A DNA stretch of 64,000 nucleotides, from contig JASJOG010000471.1 of the NCBI GenBank assembly GCA_030142905.1, forward strand, positions 90,096 to 154,095, given 5' to 3'. How positions within the stretch are numbered: the first letter of the stretch is position 1; each line of letters opens with the position of its first letter. Origin of the DNA: Heliopora coerulea (lineage: Eukaryota > Cnidaria > Anthozoa > Scleralcyonacea > Helioporidae). The translations under genes and the position numbers were made by a program. Of this stretch, positions 22,956-33,060 are shown piece by piece. The notes under the pieces are model-generated. The model was not told the origin of the DNA. It worked only from the letters and a program-made list of their open reading frames with translations, and made no database searches.

Positions 22956-24520
22956 TCACAAACGATTGTTCGTTTTCTCTTGTATTTCTAAAATCCGTAG
23001 TATTAGAGGCATTCGTGCCTTTTGTTGCATTGTTTCATTTCTCATTTCGTCCTTCATGTACTCCTCTTGCCCAAGACCTGTATTCGCAGGTAAATTCGTG
23101 CCTTTACCACGATTTCTCGATGGTGGTACTTCATAAACTGCTGTGAAATTCCTGATTATCTGTGGCTCGTTCGGCCTTCTTAGCAATAAACTTGTACCCT
23201 TCTTTCCTTCGACGGTGTATGGTTTTGGGTTGTACATGCTCAACAACTTAGATTGCCGGTTCTATCCAGGGACGGCGGAGCAAGGGGGGGGGCTGCAGGG
23301 GCTGTAGCCCCCCACTTTTTTCCAAATGTAATGTTGAAACAACTACGCTTTAAAACACTTGTTGTGCAATTTCCCAGAGAAGCATACAAAATGCTGTATT
23401 TTTATCTCAAGCCCCCCACTCGTAATTCCGCTCCGCCGTCTCTGCTATCTGAGGAGTACTTCGTCACCCTTTCTTATGTCAGAAGAAGCTGCATGTCTGT
23501 TCTTGTCTGCGTATTCTTTAATCTTCTGCTTTCGAATGTTGTTTTCATTCATGACGGAATGAAGAACAAATCCGAATTCGGGAACTCCTTCCGTCTGTCC
23601 AGGAAGCGATGGTAATTTCGTGTAAATATTCCTTCCAAATAGAAGAACTGCAGGAGTTCTACCTGTCGCACTATGGGCTGTGGATTGGTGGTTAAGTAAA
23701 AAGATGTCTAGCTTGTTTCTCCAATTCTTTCCTTCGGCTTGGGCGGCTCGTATGGTATTCTCAGTTGTGCATTTGAATTGCACGATCTCTGGATTGGCTT
23801 GAGGACAGTATGGGGTCTCATGGCGGTGCTTGACCCCATAAGTGCTGCAATACGATTCGAATTCCTCTGATGTAAATTGTGACCCATTGTCGGTAACAAT
23901 TTCTACAGGTAGACCGTGCGTAGCAAAACATGATTTCATTTTCTTAATTATGGTCCCCGTAGTTGTGCTCTTTATTATGGAAACTTTCGGCTGACGGGAA
24001 CATGAATCAATCAAAACGAGAAAGAATTTGCCAGTCGAAAACAGCCCGCACAAATCAGTATGTAAAACACTCCATGGAGTTCCTTGTATTGGTGACATGC
24101 GGAGAGGTTCTGGACTTGGTATTAGTCCTTGAGCTTGACACGAAATGTAGGAGCGGATTAAGTGTTTCACACCTCTGTCGGTGCCATGCCACCACACCTT
24201 TTCCTTCAATAAATATTTGGTTCTAAAGATACGTTGATGTCTTTCGTGTGTTAACTGTAGCGTGGACATTCGAAGACTGGCTGGAATTATAATGCGCGAC
24301 TCTCGAAGAAGTCACCTAGTGAGGACAGTTCTTGTCTAATGGTGAAATAGGAGCTTGTTTCATGGGTTTTCTGGCATTGCCCGGATGTGGAAAACTGGTA
24401 AATTGACTTTAGAACAGGATCCTTTCTTGTCAAATCTTCAAGTTCAGCCGTGGTCATAGCTTTTGGAACTACATTACGGGCTATGTAGTGAACGTACTTC
24501 TGAGTAGTATTTCGCTATTT
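22956..24520 (-). mobile_element. Ty3/gypsy pol fragment: integrase and C-terminal part, interrupted
   Basis: Read on the minus strand from about 24520: YIARNVVPKAMTTAELEDL, a TAA and frame change near 24285, then a 274-codon frame (24269-23445). This has an H2C2-type zinc-binding region (LTHERHQ ... SYISCQAQ, where the first Cys of the usual C-x2-C appears as Tyr). The integrase core follows with HTDLCGLF (first Asp), EIVTDNGSQFTSEEF (second Asp) and CPQANPEIV (Glu present, but the usual NGEV-type motif altered). Next come HSATGRTPAVLLFGRN and DIRKGDEVLLR. The frame ends at a TAG made by an inserted element (23267-23444). Beyond it, 23246-22956 continues the family with KLLSMYNPKPYTVEGKKGT. 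RNase H, reverse transcriptase and gag are not seen. A purine-rich stretch and a TGTAGTG motif just downstream (about 22874) could mark the 3' LTR, unproven. Confidence 0.8.
23267..23444. mobile_element. 178-bp hAT-like MITE inserted in the gypsy gene, 5-bp target duplication
   Basis: Left end CAGGGACGGCGGAGC; right end, inverted, CAGAGACGGCGGAGC: 15-bp terminal inverted repeats with one mismatch at position 4. It is flanked on both sides by CTATC (23262-23266 and 23445-23449), a 5-bp target-site duplication. Inside are G-rich and C-rich tracts that can fold against each other (GGGGGGGGG-type run on the left, CCCCCCAC on the right). The host gypsy reading resumes in frame when the insert plus one CTATC copy is disregarded, which independently supports these borders. 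CAGGG ends suit hAT. The 5-bp duplication suggests a hAT5-type element rather than the common 8-bp kind. Confidence 0.8.
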
Positions 24521-25029
24521 TGCAACTTGTGTTCACAATGGTATACGAGACCTTGCCGATTTGGCAAGGTTGAGAACCAGAACAATCAAATTAGGGCCAT
24601 AAATGACTCAATATGTCGGTTAAGACGGAATCTTTTCTTGTTTTGATCTTAAATGTCTCGCTTTTTCAAACTTTGTACAGTTCATCATTCAATCACATGT
24701 CATTCTGGTCGGTGTTTTTGTTGTCATCTTCGGGTCGAAAATTTTAATTATTCATCATCTATCACGTGTCTGGTCGTTCGACAAGTAATGCCGTTCGAAT
24801 TTCGTATGTTCTTTATTCGGTCAGTATTTATATTTCAACTATTCGTATTATTGGTACAGTTTGGTCAGAAGCAAGAGGCAACAGGCACCAAACCGAATAC
24901 TGAATATTCGAAATTTGTTGGAGATTTGATATGGCGTCGGAAAGTGACAGCCATGAGGGGGGGATTTGCTTCTCTAGAAAAAAGTTTTGCATCCACGACA
25001 ACCCATTTTGCCAATTGCCTCCCAAAACT
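24521..25029. other. No gene recognised
   Basis: The plus and minus frames at 24653-25056 overlap each other and show no domain. Bases 24990-25030 may contain a splice-acceptor-like site on the minus strand (CAATACCAG), as noted with the duplicated intron. Confidence 0.35.
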
Positions 25030-25722
25030 GGTATTGAACGTGTAAGATTTGTGCATCTGAGTTGCTATTTATGCATGAAAAACACAGTTTGAAGGCAAAC
25101 TAATGATTATTACTACAGCGTTATGATATTTCACAGGAGTCACGGAAACTGAATATTCCATTATCTCACTAAATTTTGCATATTTTCGTCGAGGTTTTTC
25201 CTTCCTTAAAAATTTTGTTGCCCCTCGTTATCCCCTCCTAGACTAGGACGTCTGGCGCCACCAATGGTGGAGAGCCCGACTACTAAAACATGAGATGGTT
25301 AATGTTGTTGTAAAAATGATCAAGAACTGGATAATGTTTTTTTCTTTGTTTGGTCAATGAGTCAATTGTAAAAAGCCTGGACAGCATATTTGGCGGAGAA
25401 ATTTAAAAGAAATCTAAGAAAGCACTAAAGTTGCATCCATCATCTAGTCTTTGGTTAACTGTCCAATTCATATAAAAATATGATCATTGGATATATTATA
25501 GTTGTTCACCTAAGAATATGGATATGTTTTTTTTGGACTTTAGCTTTGTGTTTTCTGAAAAAATTTTAAGTAGTCATTAGCTTGGCAGTAACTGCTTTAT
25601 TTCTTTAGTAAACTGACAGTTACTGATATTTTTGAACTTTTCCGGTCAGCCGCTTGATAGTTATCCGTTTAAGATTTATTTCTCCAGACAATAGCAATCT
25701 ATACAATAATTGGTAAACTTAC
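25030..25722 (-). repeat. Diverged duplicate intron-like sequence, copy A
   Basis: Shares a series of matching blocks in the same order with 28600-29439. Examples are AAGATTTGTGCATCTGA against AAGATTTGCATATCTCA, TTATGATATTTCACAGGAGT against TTATGATATTTACAGGAGT, the GACTAGGACGTCTGGCGCC block against GACTAGGACGTCTGTTGCC, and a final ATAATTGGTAAACTTAC against ATAATTGGCAAACTTAC. The end towards 25722 is a minus-strand GTAAGT splice donor. The end towards 25030 has an acceptor-like CAG on the minus strand in copy A and AAG in copy B. It reads as one intron duplicated together with part of the adjoining exon. Confidence 0.6.
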
Positions 25723-25907
25723 GTTGAACTGACGGTCCTCTCGTGCATGATTCACGGCCTTCAAACGTTATCTCTTCTAAACGTTGTATCCCCTTAATAT
25801 TTCCACATCCTGAAGGACAGTCACCTCCAAAATCAGCAATTTGTGAATAATTAGAACCAAGATATGTCGATTGATAATTAAAGTTTATTGTCTGGGATAG
25901 GGTAGTT
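25723..25907 (-). CDS. Candidate exon A of an unidentified host gene
   Basis: On the minus strand an acceptor-like CTTTCTCAG (25910-25908 and upstream) precedes an open 185-bp block ending at a consensus donor GTAAGT (25722 downward). The frame reads TTLSQTINFNYQSTYLGSNY, then QIADFGGDCPSGCGNIKGIQ and RLEEITFEGRESCTRGPSVQ. It has four Cys and no stop. It enters in phase 2 and leaves in phase 1. I do not recognise the family; the Cys/Gly content would suit an extracellular domain. Its last bases (GGACCGTCAGTTCAAC) align with those of candidate exon B (29440-29508), and both are followed by the same duplicated intron. It may be two exons of one gene or two tandem gene copies. Confidence 0.4.
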
Positions 25908-26208
25908 CTGAGAAAGATTACGGTGGTCGGTAATTAATTGTTTAACTGATTACAGATTACAATGAAATTTGTTTACCGAATAATGCCATTTTTTATATCT
26001 CTCCATTGAAGCGAAAAACCAAAGGCAAACTCTATTAAAAGACAAACACTTAGGCTGACCATGGAAATGGGCCAGTCCAAATCAAATGCAAATAAATAAT
26101 CAATCTTTGCTTGGAAAACAAATTTATCGATTTATAGGACGTTGATAAGAATGGCAAATTTATCTTCAAAAACGTGGCGTTACAGGGTCCTCTGTGCTAG
26201 TGACACCA

Positions 26209-26690
26209 TTAGGTTAATGAGGAGTCAGGATTAGCTTTAAAGAAGTACAATATGTCCAGGTATTCGTACCAGTAGCAAAGTGGAAGTAACTTTGACACTA
26301 AAAGCCCTTCACTATGAGTTTTACTACCAAGAAATGAATGGTCCAGCGTATATTTTGTTAGTCTATTTTGAATACGTTTTACCCTGATGATCAAGTTGAC
26401 CGACTGCGGAGCCCACACCTGCGATACGAAACCCAGCTGTGAACGAACAAGACCTAAATAAAGTGCTCAACGGGCATTGAAACTGTAGATATTCCTCGTA
26501 GTTCTTCGAACATATCCCACCAGTTCGTTGGCTTGGGAACAATGTGCGAGAACATGCTTCGACGAAGTTAAATTACCCGTCGTCCAAACACCAAGGTCAC
26601 GTTCACAGTGTGTACCATCCAAAAGGATACCTTGAAGTTTATAGGGATACTCTGTTTTATTCTGCTTTCTTGTGATATGGAGTATTCCTT
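26209..26690 (-). mobile_element. LINE fragment: C-terminal end of a non-LTR reverse transcriptase ORF
   Basis: Minus-strand translation gives YPYKLQGILLDGTHCERDLG (about 26660-26600), GYVRRTTRNIYSFNAR, then a stop, LGLVRSQLGFVSQVWAPQSV, and RVKRIQNRLTKYTLDHSFLG ending LLPLCYWYEYLDILYFFK (26418-26209). The sequence of YKL-G...RDLGV, LVR..L.F...VW.P and RV.RIQ...TK followed by a (L)LPL-Y---YLD stretch is typical of the region downstream of reverse transcriptase in CR1/jockey-like LINEs. The catalytic YADD region and everything upstream are missing. The homology stops at about 26690, where a cluster of CACATGTG palindromes begins. Confidence 0.65.
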
Positions 26691-26696
26691 TACAAA

Positions 26697-27015
26697 AATT
26701 TCATGTGCAAGTTCACATAAGAAAATAGTATTTCATATGTGAATTATTTCAATTTCACATGTGAAATGAAAATTTTATAGTGAAATCAATTTTAGTAAGT
26801 GAATGTTCCATTTTGCATGTGAAATATATATTTCCTGTAGGACTTATACTACGATTTCACATGTGAAATTTTGAACCAATTCATTTCACATGCCAATTAG
26901 GTATTTCACACGTGAAAATGTTTCGATTTCATATGTGAAATGAAAATTTCAGATATGAAAATGTTTCAATTTCACATGTTTTTCACATGTGAAATGTCAT
27001 GTGAAATTTTTGAAA
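26697..27015. repeat. Cluster of TTTCACATGTGAAA-type palindromes
   Basis: About a dozen full or half copies of the motif TTTCACATGTGAAAT occur in roughly 320 bp, for example near 26755, 26857, 26912, 26929 and 26976-27005, separated by AT-rich spacers of 10-45 bases. Each full copy is its own reverse complement. Variants include CATATGTGAA, CACACGTGAA and CATGCAAATG. Spacing is irregular, unlike the 43-bp array at 20482. CACATGTG contains an E-box core (CANNTG), but clustering of this kind is more likely a repeat family than a regulatory element. Confidence 0.7.
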
Positions 27016-27365
27016 GGGTTGTGCCCTTGGATGTGTACAGTTGGAGGTCAGCGTGTGAGGAACAGGTTCCAAAGTTCAAAATTAAAGAAATAAGAGCAGT
27101 TTGAACCAACCCTTAGGACCATCCTGCGAACTATCCCTCAACTTCGTTCCACCTCTTGTTCAATGACAGAATTTCCATTTACGTTAGTATAAAAGTGATG
27201 AGACATGCAAATGTTATTTTTCATTCGCAAAGTACCTGTTCTTTGTCTTCCGATCAATGATGTTGTCGTATGCGCAGCTCGTAAAAACTGCCTAAGTTAT
27301 GACATGGTTACGAAATACACGTTTTTGTCTCATGTTTCTGCTTACTCCAGTTCGTCAAGGCCACC

Positions 27366-27500
27366 TGAATTAGGTTCGACTGGCAGACTAATTAAAAATG
27401 TCGAACTTAATTGATTCAGACGTCGAACTTATCAGGCGCTTAATATCTTGAAATACGTTCGGCACATGATAAGCTCGATGTCTGAACTGGGTCTAAGTTT
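27366..27500. repeat. Short dispersed repeat with TCAGACGTCGAAC motif, copy 1
   Basis: Contains CTGAATTAGGTTCGAC, ATTCAGACGTCGAAC and GCTCGATGTCTGAACTGG. The same words, partly inverted, recur at 32935-33060 (TTCGACATCTGAACTG and CTTCGACGTCTGAATTAGG). It resembles a foldback or MITE family, but ends and target duplications could not be fixed. Confidence 0.35.
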
Positions 27501-28104
27501 GATTCGATTTTCTTCATTAGCGCAATCTGAGTTATGCCGAACGTTAATCTGGGTCTTCATCAATACGGATGCGGGTACGGCAAAAATCGTGACGACTGTA
27601 AATGACAGCAGTGTCACCATGAGCACATGGTCCTCGGCAAGGATGTAGAGTCTACGAAGGAACAAAAATCAGATCATGTAGCAATTTAGGCACAGCAGTA
27701 GACCAATCTATATTCCGTTAGTAGGCTGATGCAGTAATTGTTATCTCGCCTAATCCAAAATCCATAGTTTAAAGTCTTAGAAATCGTTTATAATCAACAC
27801 TGAATAGCTGGTTACACAAGTTCATTGAACATAACAAATACATGTGCTATTTAAATGGCTGAGAAGCCGCACTGTAAACCGTATACTTAAAAACACAAAA
27901 ACATGTCCGTAATCTGGACCCTTATTGGCCTGCAGTGCAGACACTTATCAAAAGCTTGTTCTGAATAGTTGAAGTCACGTGCATTTTAATCGCATCAAAC
28001 AAAATTAATTTGGGCAATATATTATAATTATGTGTTGTAATTCATGGAGTTTCTTTGGTGTGTTCTGTATTTTTCGACGTTGATAAAAGCTTCAGATCGA
28101 AGTT
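27501..28104. other. No gene recognised
   Basis: Overlapping frames on both strands at 27432-27665 carry no domain. Nothing else is seen. Confidence 0.4.
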
Positions 28105-28560
28105 TGGTTGGAAAAAAGGGAAGTTTTCAGTGAAATTTGAGATTGACGACCTTCGCTTCGTTATTCATCCTGGCTCACAACATAGACGCCGTGGGTGCTT
28201 GGGTATCTTGAAGCAAAGTAGGAACTACGAGAAGGAGCTTGATGATTTGAACGATAAAATTCTGCGCCAATATCACGAAAAGGCAGGAGCAAAGAGACTT
28301 GCAGTTAAAACCAGAGACTGGCTCAACACCCTCTCTAATACATTTTCAACCAACCTTGACTCCGACTCCACGTCGGCAAAGACTCCAACATACAAAAAAT
28401 ATTTCACCTTCCCAGACTACCATTGTGTCCGTTAAGGTTGGGTGAAAAATTAAGGCAGTCAACTGCACTTTGCCTGACGATCTTGAATCAATTAGGAAAA
28501 ACGTGTGTGGAGTAACATACACACAAATTGCTCGCACGACTTGGCGTTGTAAAAAGGTCA
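28105..28560 (+). pseudogene. Unidentified duplicated coding sequence, copy 1
   Basis: Part of an open frame (28055-28435) reading GKFSVKFEIDDLRF, then YEKELDDLNDKILRQYHEKA and KRLAVKTRDWLNTLSNTFST. After a frame change near 28400 the sequence still makes sense to about 28560: TTIVSVKVG, AVNCTLPDDLESIRKNV and KKVREQFVLFY. The same coding sequence recurs at 30296-30740 in the same orientation with independent stops and small deletions. Nothing in it matches a family I recognise. It has a charged, probably helical character. As both copies are broken in different places it may be a multicopy element gene rather than a host gene. Confidence 0.45.
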
Positions 28561-28599
28561 GAGAACAGTTTGTCCTTTTCTATTAAACTTGTGTTGAAC

Positions 28600-29439
28600 G
28601 TCTAAGATTTGCATATCTCATTCGCTACTCATTCATGGAAAAAGCATTTTGAATGCAACATAAAGGAATATCATTACAGTGTTATGATATTTACAGGAGT
28701 CATGGAAGCTGGATATTCCATAATCCTAGGAGTTAATATTTATCACTAATTTTAGCATACCTAAAAAATTCAGATTTCGAAATGTAACATCTAACTCGAA
28801 TTTTGAGTTCGCAAGACGCTATTTTTAGGAATCTGTTTTGTTTTATATTTTTTGAAGTTGTCGACTGGCTGTGGTTTTTAACATATTTCCCCTGAGGGTT
28901 TGTCCACGATAGACACTTTGTTGCCACTCGTTACCCCCATTTGACTAGGACGTCTGTTGCCACCACTGGTGGAGAGACTTACTTGTCTTACAGGAGAGGC
29001 TTAAAATCATTGTAAAAATGATCTTAGTAGGGCATTGTTTTTTCGGTGGCTGATGAATTTAGTTGGAAGCAGATGTACGAAGCCTAGGTAACCAAGCATA
29101 TTTGGCCGGGAATCCCGATAATCTGAGAAAATGCATTAAAAGTTGCATTCACTCAGTAGTCTTTTGATAACTATCCAGTTCAAATAAAAATCTATACACT
29201 GGATATCACATTATAATTTGCTCACAATATGTTTGGTTTGGAACTATGATTTCGAGTTCACTGAAAGAGTTGTTTTAAATAGTCATTACCTAATTGAATT
29301 TGCAGTTATTACTTTATTACAATTAAGTAAATTGACAGTTCCTTACATTACAAAATTGTTGTGGTCAGTGCTCTCACAGTTGCCTCTATTATTTGTATCT
29401 CAAGACAAGATTCATCTTTACAATAATTGGCAAACTTAC
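28600..29439 (-). repeat. Diverged duplicate intron-like sequence, copy B
   Basis: Counterpart of 25030-25722, with matching blocks in the same order and orientation (see copy A). This copy is about 150 bases longer because of small insertions. Its 29439 end is a minus-strand GTAAGT donor; its 28600 end has an AAG acceptor-like site preceded by the shared CTTAGACGTTCAACAC. Confidence 0.6.
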
Positions 29440-29508
29440 CTTGGACTAACGCACCACTTGAGTTTGGTTCACCACGTTCATAATTTGCCTCGTCTGAGAG
29501 TTGTCTCT
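29440..29508 (-). CDS. Candidate exon B of an unidentified host gene
   Basis: On the minus strand the tract CTTTTGTTTTTCAAG (a good splice acceptor) is followed by a 69-bp open block ending at GTAAGT. It reads RQLSDEANYERGEPNSSG and then ALVQ, in phase 1 at both ends, as a symmetrical exon would be. The final bases (GGTGCGTTAGTCCAAG) match the end of exon A at 25723 with a few changes, and the adjoining intron is duplicated too. I cannot name the gene. Confidence 0.35.
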
Positions 29509-29550
29509 CTTGAAAAACAAAAGGCAATAATCAGTGATTTTCAAAAGTAA

Positions 29551-30199
29551 AAATCTTCAGTGAATTGAATCAACTTAATGTTAAAACACTGTTGTTCATA
29601 GGGATCGATGGTACTGGACAGTTGCGTACCAAGGTCTGTCCTGTTATGGGAGCACATCATCGAAGATGTACCGACAAGCTATATAAAACATGCGCTTGTA
29701 GTCTACGTCACTACTGTTTCCATTAACTTCATGGACACTGTGATGACGCAGTATTGTTACACGGATTACATTCATGTACCATCTTCTTTCCTCTTTTTTT
29801 TTATCCAAATTGCTAAGTCTGCAGTTCATTCCCCCGAAATGGAACAGTAACAAAATCGAATGCAATAGACTTTGCGTTCTCACGATACTGTGTAAAATGC
29901 GGTGGAATCGTAATCGTAACTGAAATTATTTGAATCCTTATAAATGTATTGAAGACTCTGTCGCACTATAGTCCGTCTTTCAGGAAAGTGTTGTGATGTC
30001 CCAAAACGGTTAACAAAAAATCAAATCAAAAGTTGACTGCAGTACCTCTCTTGGTTCTCTTACGCCAGCCGGTCGCATGTGCGCAATGCTCTGATTTACC
30101 TTTAAATATGCGTTTACTCGCTTTTGAATGGTCTTAACTGATTTATATTTAACCACGTAATTCAAATTAAAAGTATTATTTATTGCAAAATTCATGTAA
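29551..30199. other. No gene recognised
   Basis: Frames on both strands (29608-29883) are mutual shadows. Sequence towards 30200 may already belong to the hAT element that ends at 30292. Confidence 0.35.
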
Positions 30200-30292
30200 T
30201 TACCATATGAGAAATATAATACGTGTTTTGTCCCCCTGGAACAAAAATTCAAAAGTTTGACTAAGATGATAAAAATCCTAAGTCCGCCACTG
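30200..30292 (-). mobile_element. hAT-type transposon terminus (CAGTGGCGGAC end)
   Basis: Read on the minus strand from 30292 the sequence starts CAGTGGCGGACTTAGGATTT and runs into a CCAGGGGGACAAAAC stretch, the layout of many hAT 3' ends. The element abuts directly on the second copy of the unidentified duplicated ORF (30296 on) and apparently replaced its 5' part. The other end was not found; a 112-codon minus frame at 30010-30348 has no domain I can support. Confidence 0.45.
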
Positions 30293-30295
30293 ATA

Positions 30296-30740
30296 AGGGA
30301 AATTTTCCGTGAAATTTGAGATTGACGACCTTCGCTTCCGTCATTCATTCTGGCTCACAACATTAATGCGGCGCGTGCTTGGGTATCTTGAAGCAAAGAA
30401 GGAACTACAAGAAGCTTCGTGATTTGAACGATAAACTTCTGCGCTAATATCACGAAAAGGCAGGAGCAAAGAGACTTGCAGTTAAAACCAATGACTGACT
30501 CAGCACCCTCTCTAATACATTTGCAACCAACCTTGACTCCGAAACTACGTCGGCAGACTCCAACATGGAACGAATAAAATTTCACCTCCGCAGACTACCA
30601 TTGCGTCCGTTAAAGTTGGGTGGAAAATTAAGACAGTTAACTGCACTTTGCCTAAGAATCTTGGATCAATTAGAAAAAAAATTGTGTGAAGGAACATACA
30701 CACGGATCAAGGTCAGAGAGCAATTTGTCCTTTTTTTTTA
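30296..30740 (+). pseudogene. Unidentified duplicated coding sequence, copy 2 (broken)
   Basis: Homologous to 28105-28560 base for base over most of its length. The shared words include GTGAAATTTGAGATTGACGA, GGGTATCTTGAAGCAAAG, CACGAAAAGGCAGGAGCAAA and TGCACTTTGCCTAAGAATC against TGCACTTTGCCTGACGATC. This copy has stops within the first 40 codons and a deletion in the DLNDK region, so it is non-coding now. Its 5' border coincides with a hAT terminus at 30292, and 3' homology ends in a T-rich run near 30745. Confidence 0.5.
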
Positions 30741-31269
30741 AAAGAAATCAATGGAAGGTGCTCTAATATGTGTTCCAAGAAAAATCCTAGCATGTTATAC
30801 AAAACTAGCCAAGAGGACATTGTTAACTTTTCGTTAACAGAACTTCATAATGAGTTGAAAGACAAACAAATCGTACTGCATCTTGTAAACATTCACTGCA
30901 TTGCAGTCTGGACCCATAACCGCATTTCAATCCTATCTGCACTCAAACAAATGAAATCATAGTTTTAATCAACCGAAACTGAGCTTATTTAACTCTTATA
31001 GTGGGTACAGTTTTGTTTACTCTTTACTAACGAAGCTGTCATTTGTTAACTTGTTTGTTTCACTTTGCTAACCCCAGACGATTTTACTCGTCGACGGGAG
31101 GCGTCGTCAAAGCAGATTGGGGTGTCCAGTTTAATTTGCCGGAATATTGTACCCCTTTATTGTACCCAAAAATTTCCCGAATTTAGTTTGACACGCATTC
31201 AGGCCATGTAAGATGAAGCCTCGCCTCGTCGACCCTGATACGTAAAGGTGTTGAGCAGATTATTATGAA
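30741..31269. other. No gene recognised
   Basis: A 64-codon frame at 30768-30962 has no recognisable domain. The word CCCCAGACGATTTTACTCGTC near 31074 resembles GCGTCAGACGACTTTGCTCG near 16853, possibly an old dispersed repeat. Confidence 0.35.
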
Positions 31270-32840
31270 GAACTATTCTCACCGATGCATAATAGAGACT
31301 TTGATGAGAAGTTTTATTAGGATATCGGACATGCAGTTAAAGAGTTGAAATGTAATTCGTTATTTGACATCGATGATATTTTCGATACACCAATTACCGT
31401 GGAAGAAGTATCCAAAGTTGTACAATCGCTTCCTAATGGTAAAGCGTCTGGCTTCGATGGAATTACTTACGAGCATGTACAAAACGGGGGTAGTAAATTA
31501 CTTGAAAGTCTGGTGTATTTATATAGAAATATAATTGAGAAGGAATATATTCCTCGAGCATTTAAACTTGCAGTAAAAGTGCCCATTCCAAAGAGTAGGA
31601 AGGTGAAGATGACCTTTAATGACTCCCGTGGAATCAATCTTCTTCCAGTACTGGATAAAATTCTTGAGCGATTAGTTTTGGGTCGAATAAAGTGGAAGTA
31701 TCATAAAAGTCTCCCTAAATTACAAGGTGCATATCGGTCTGAGCAGGATGCGCTAACTACGGCATTTATCATTTATTAAGTTATTAACCAGTGTGGTGAA
31801 GATGGTGACAAAGGGTACGTTTGTTACGTGGATGTTAAAAAGGCTTTCGATACTGTGTGGATTGATGCCATGCTCTACAAACTTTATCATGTTGGGGTGA
31901 CGGGTAAGGCATGGAGAATTATAAGCAGCTGCTATGAAGATATGAGAGAGTATGTTTTAATTGCAGGATGGAAATCAAGAGAGTATACAATTTCTCAAGG
32001 AACTAGACAGGGGGGTGTTTTATCACCGTGGTTATACCTTGTGTATGTTAACGATCTTATTGAATTGTTAGAGTCAACCAAAAGTGGAGTTACAATCCGT
32101 AACATATATTTTGGATCACCTATATTTGCGGATGACTTCACAATGATTTCGAGAATGAAAAATGGACTGGTTAGGATGTTGGATATATTAAACACATATG
32201 GAAAAAAATGGAGAATGGTATTTAGTTTGAAGAAAACGGTGGTAATGGTACACGGAGAAAAAAAAGATGATCATAGAATAAATGCTGGAAGAAGAAGTTG
32301 GAATTTGGGGTTATTCCAGCAGGAAGAAAAAGAGATACGGGAAAATCTTGGGAAGGTTTGGTGCTTGGAGAAAACGTGTATGCATGTTATCAAACGAGCA
32401 GCAACCAAAGCGTGGGATTCTTGTTATGGTATCATAAGAGCAGGGGATCGTCATTTTGGAATTAATCCTCTTATATCACTGAAACTTTGGAGAACAATTG
32501 GTATGGAAAAGTTATTATATGGTTGTGAGTTATGGAGATTAAATGGAGTGTTAACAAAACAACTGGAAAAAGTACAAAACCAAATTATCAGAATAATTCA
32601 AGGATTTTTACCAGGAACATCAGGAACAGCATGCAGGGGACTGCTTGGAATATGAGATAATAAGGCAGAGATTGACAAACGAAAGTTGTATTTATTGGGT
32701 AGAATGATTAGGTTATCGGATGGTAGGGCGCATAAAAGAATATTTAAAAGAAGATTTATACGATGGGAAAGCAGACGAAGATGACGAATTGACCGATTCC
32801 ACAAACGTCTTAAAAGCGCAATATTCGAAATCATCTGAGC
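31270..32840 (+). mobile_element. LINE reverse transcriptase ORF, 5' truncated, three in-frame stops
   Basis: A single frame is readable from LFSPMHNRDFDEKFY (31290) through RT motifs: LPNGKASGFDGITYEHVQNG (motif 1 region), RGINLLPVLDKILERLV, a TAA at 31777-31779, CYVDVKKAFDTVW (motif A, catalytic Asp near 31830), GTRQGGVLSPWLYLVYVNDL (motif B), and FADD at 32125-32136 (motif C, both Asp present). There follow KKWRMVFSLKKT, GKVWCLEKTCMHVIKRAATK and ELWRLNGVLTKQLEKVQNQI. A TGA at 32653-32655 is followed by further family sequence (KLYLLGRMIRLSD) to about 32840. Endonuclease and ORF1 are absent. The layout suits a jockey/CR1-like element. The RT core residues are intact but the stops make it inactive. 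Confidence 0.8.
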
Positions 32841-32934
32841 CGCGTTTCTCTTCTTATTTTGCAAACTTTCGTCTGGATAACTTCTTTCCACTTGGTGAGA
32901 TAATCTACAACAGTGCTATTTGTTGTCATACTTC

Positions 32935-33060
32935 AAGCTTCGAATTAAATGCGGCGTACTAAATTCGACATCTGAACTGAAACTTGTCACTTCCGTCGAA
33001 TTTTCGTCCCATTAAATGCGACGGAACTTCGACGTCTGAATTAGGCCTTAATTTATACTT
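32935..33060. repeat. Short dispersed repeat with TTCGACGTCTGAA motif, copy 2
   Basis: Shares TTCGACATCTGAACTG, CTTCGACGTCTGAATTAGG and a GCGGCG/GCGACG-containing AATTAAATGC word with 27366-27500. The relation is clear in short blocks, but the overall alignment and element ends are not. Confidence 0.35.
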
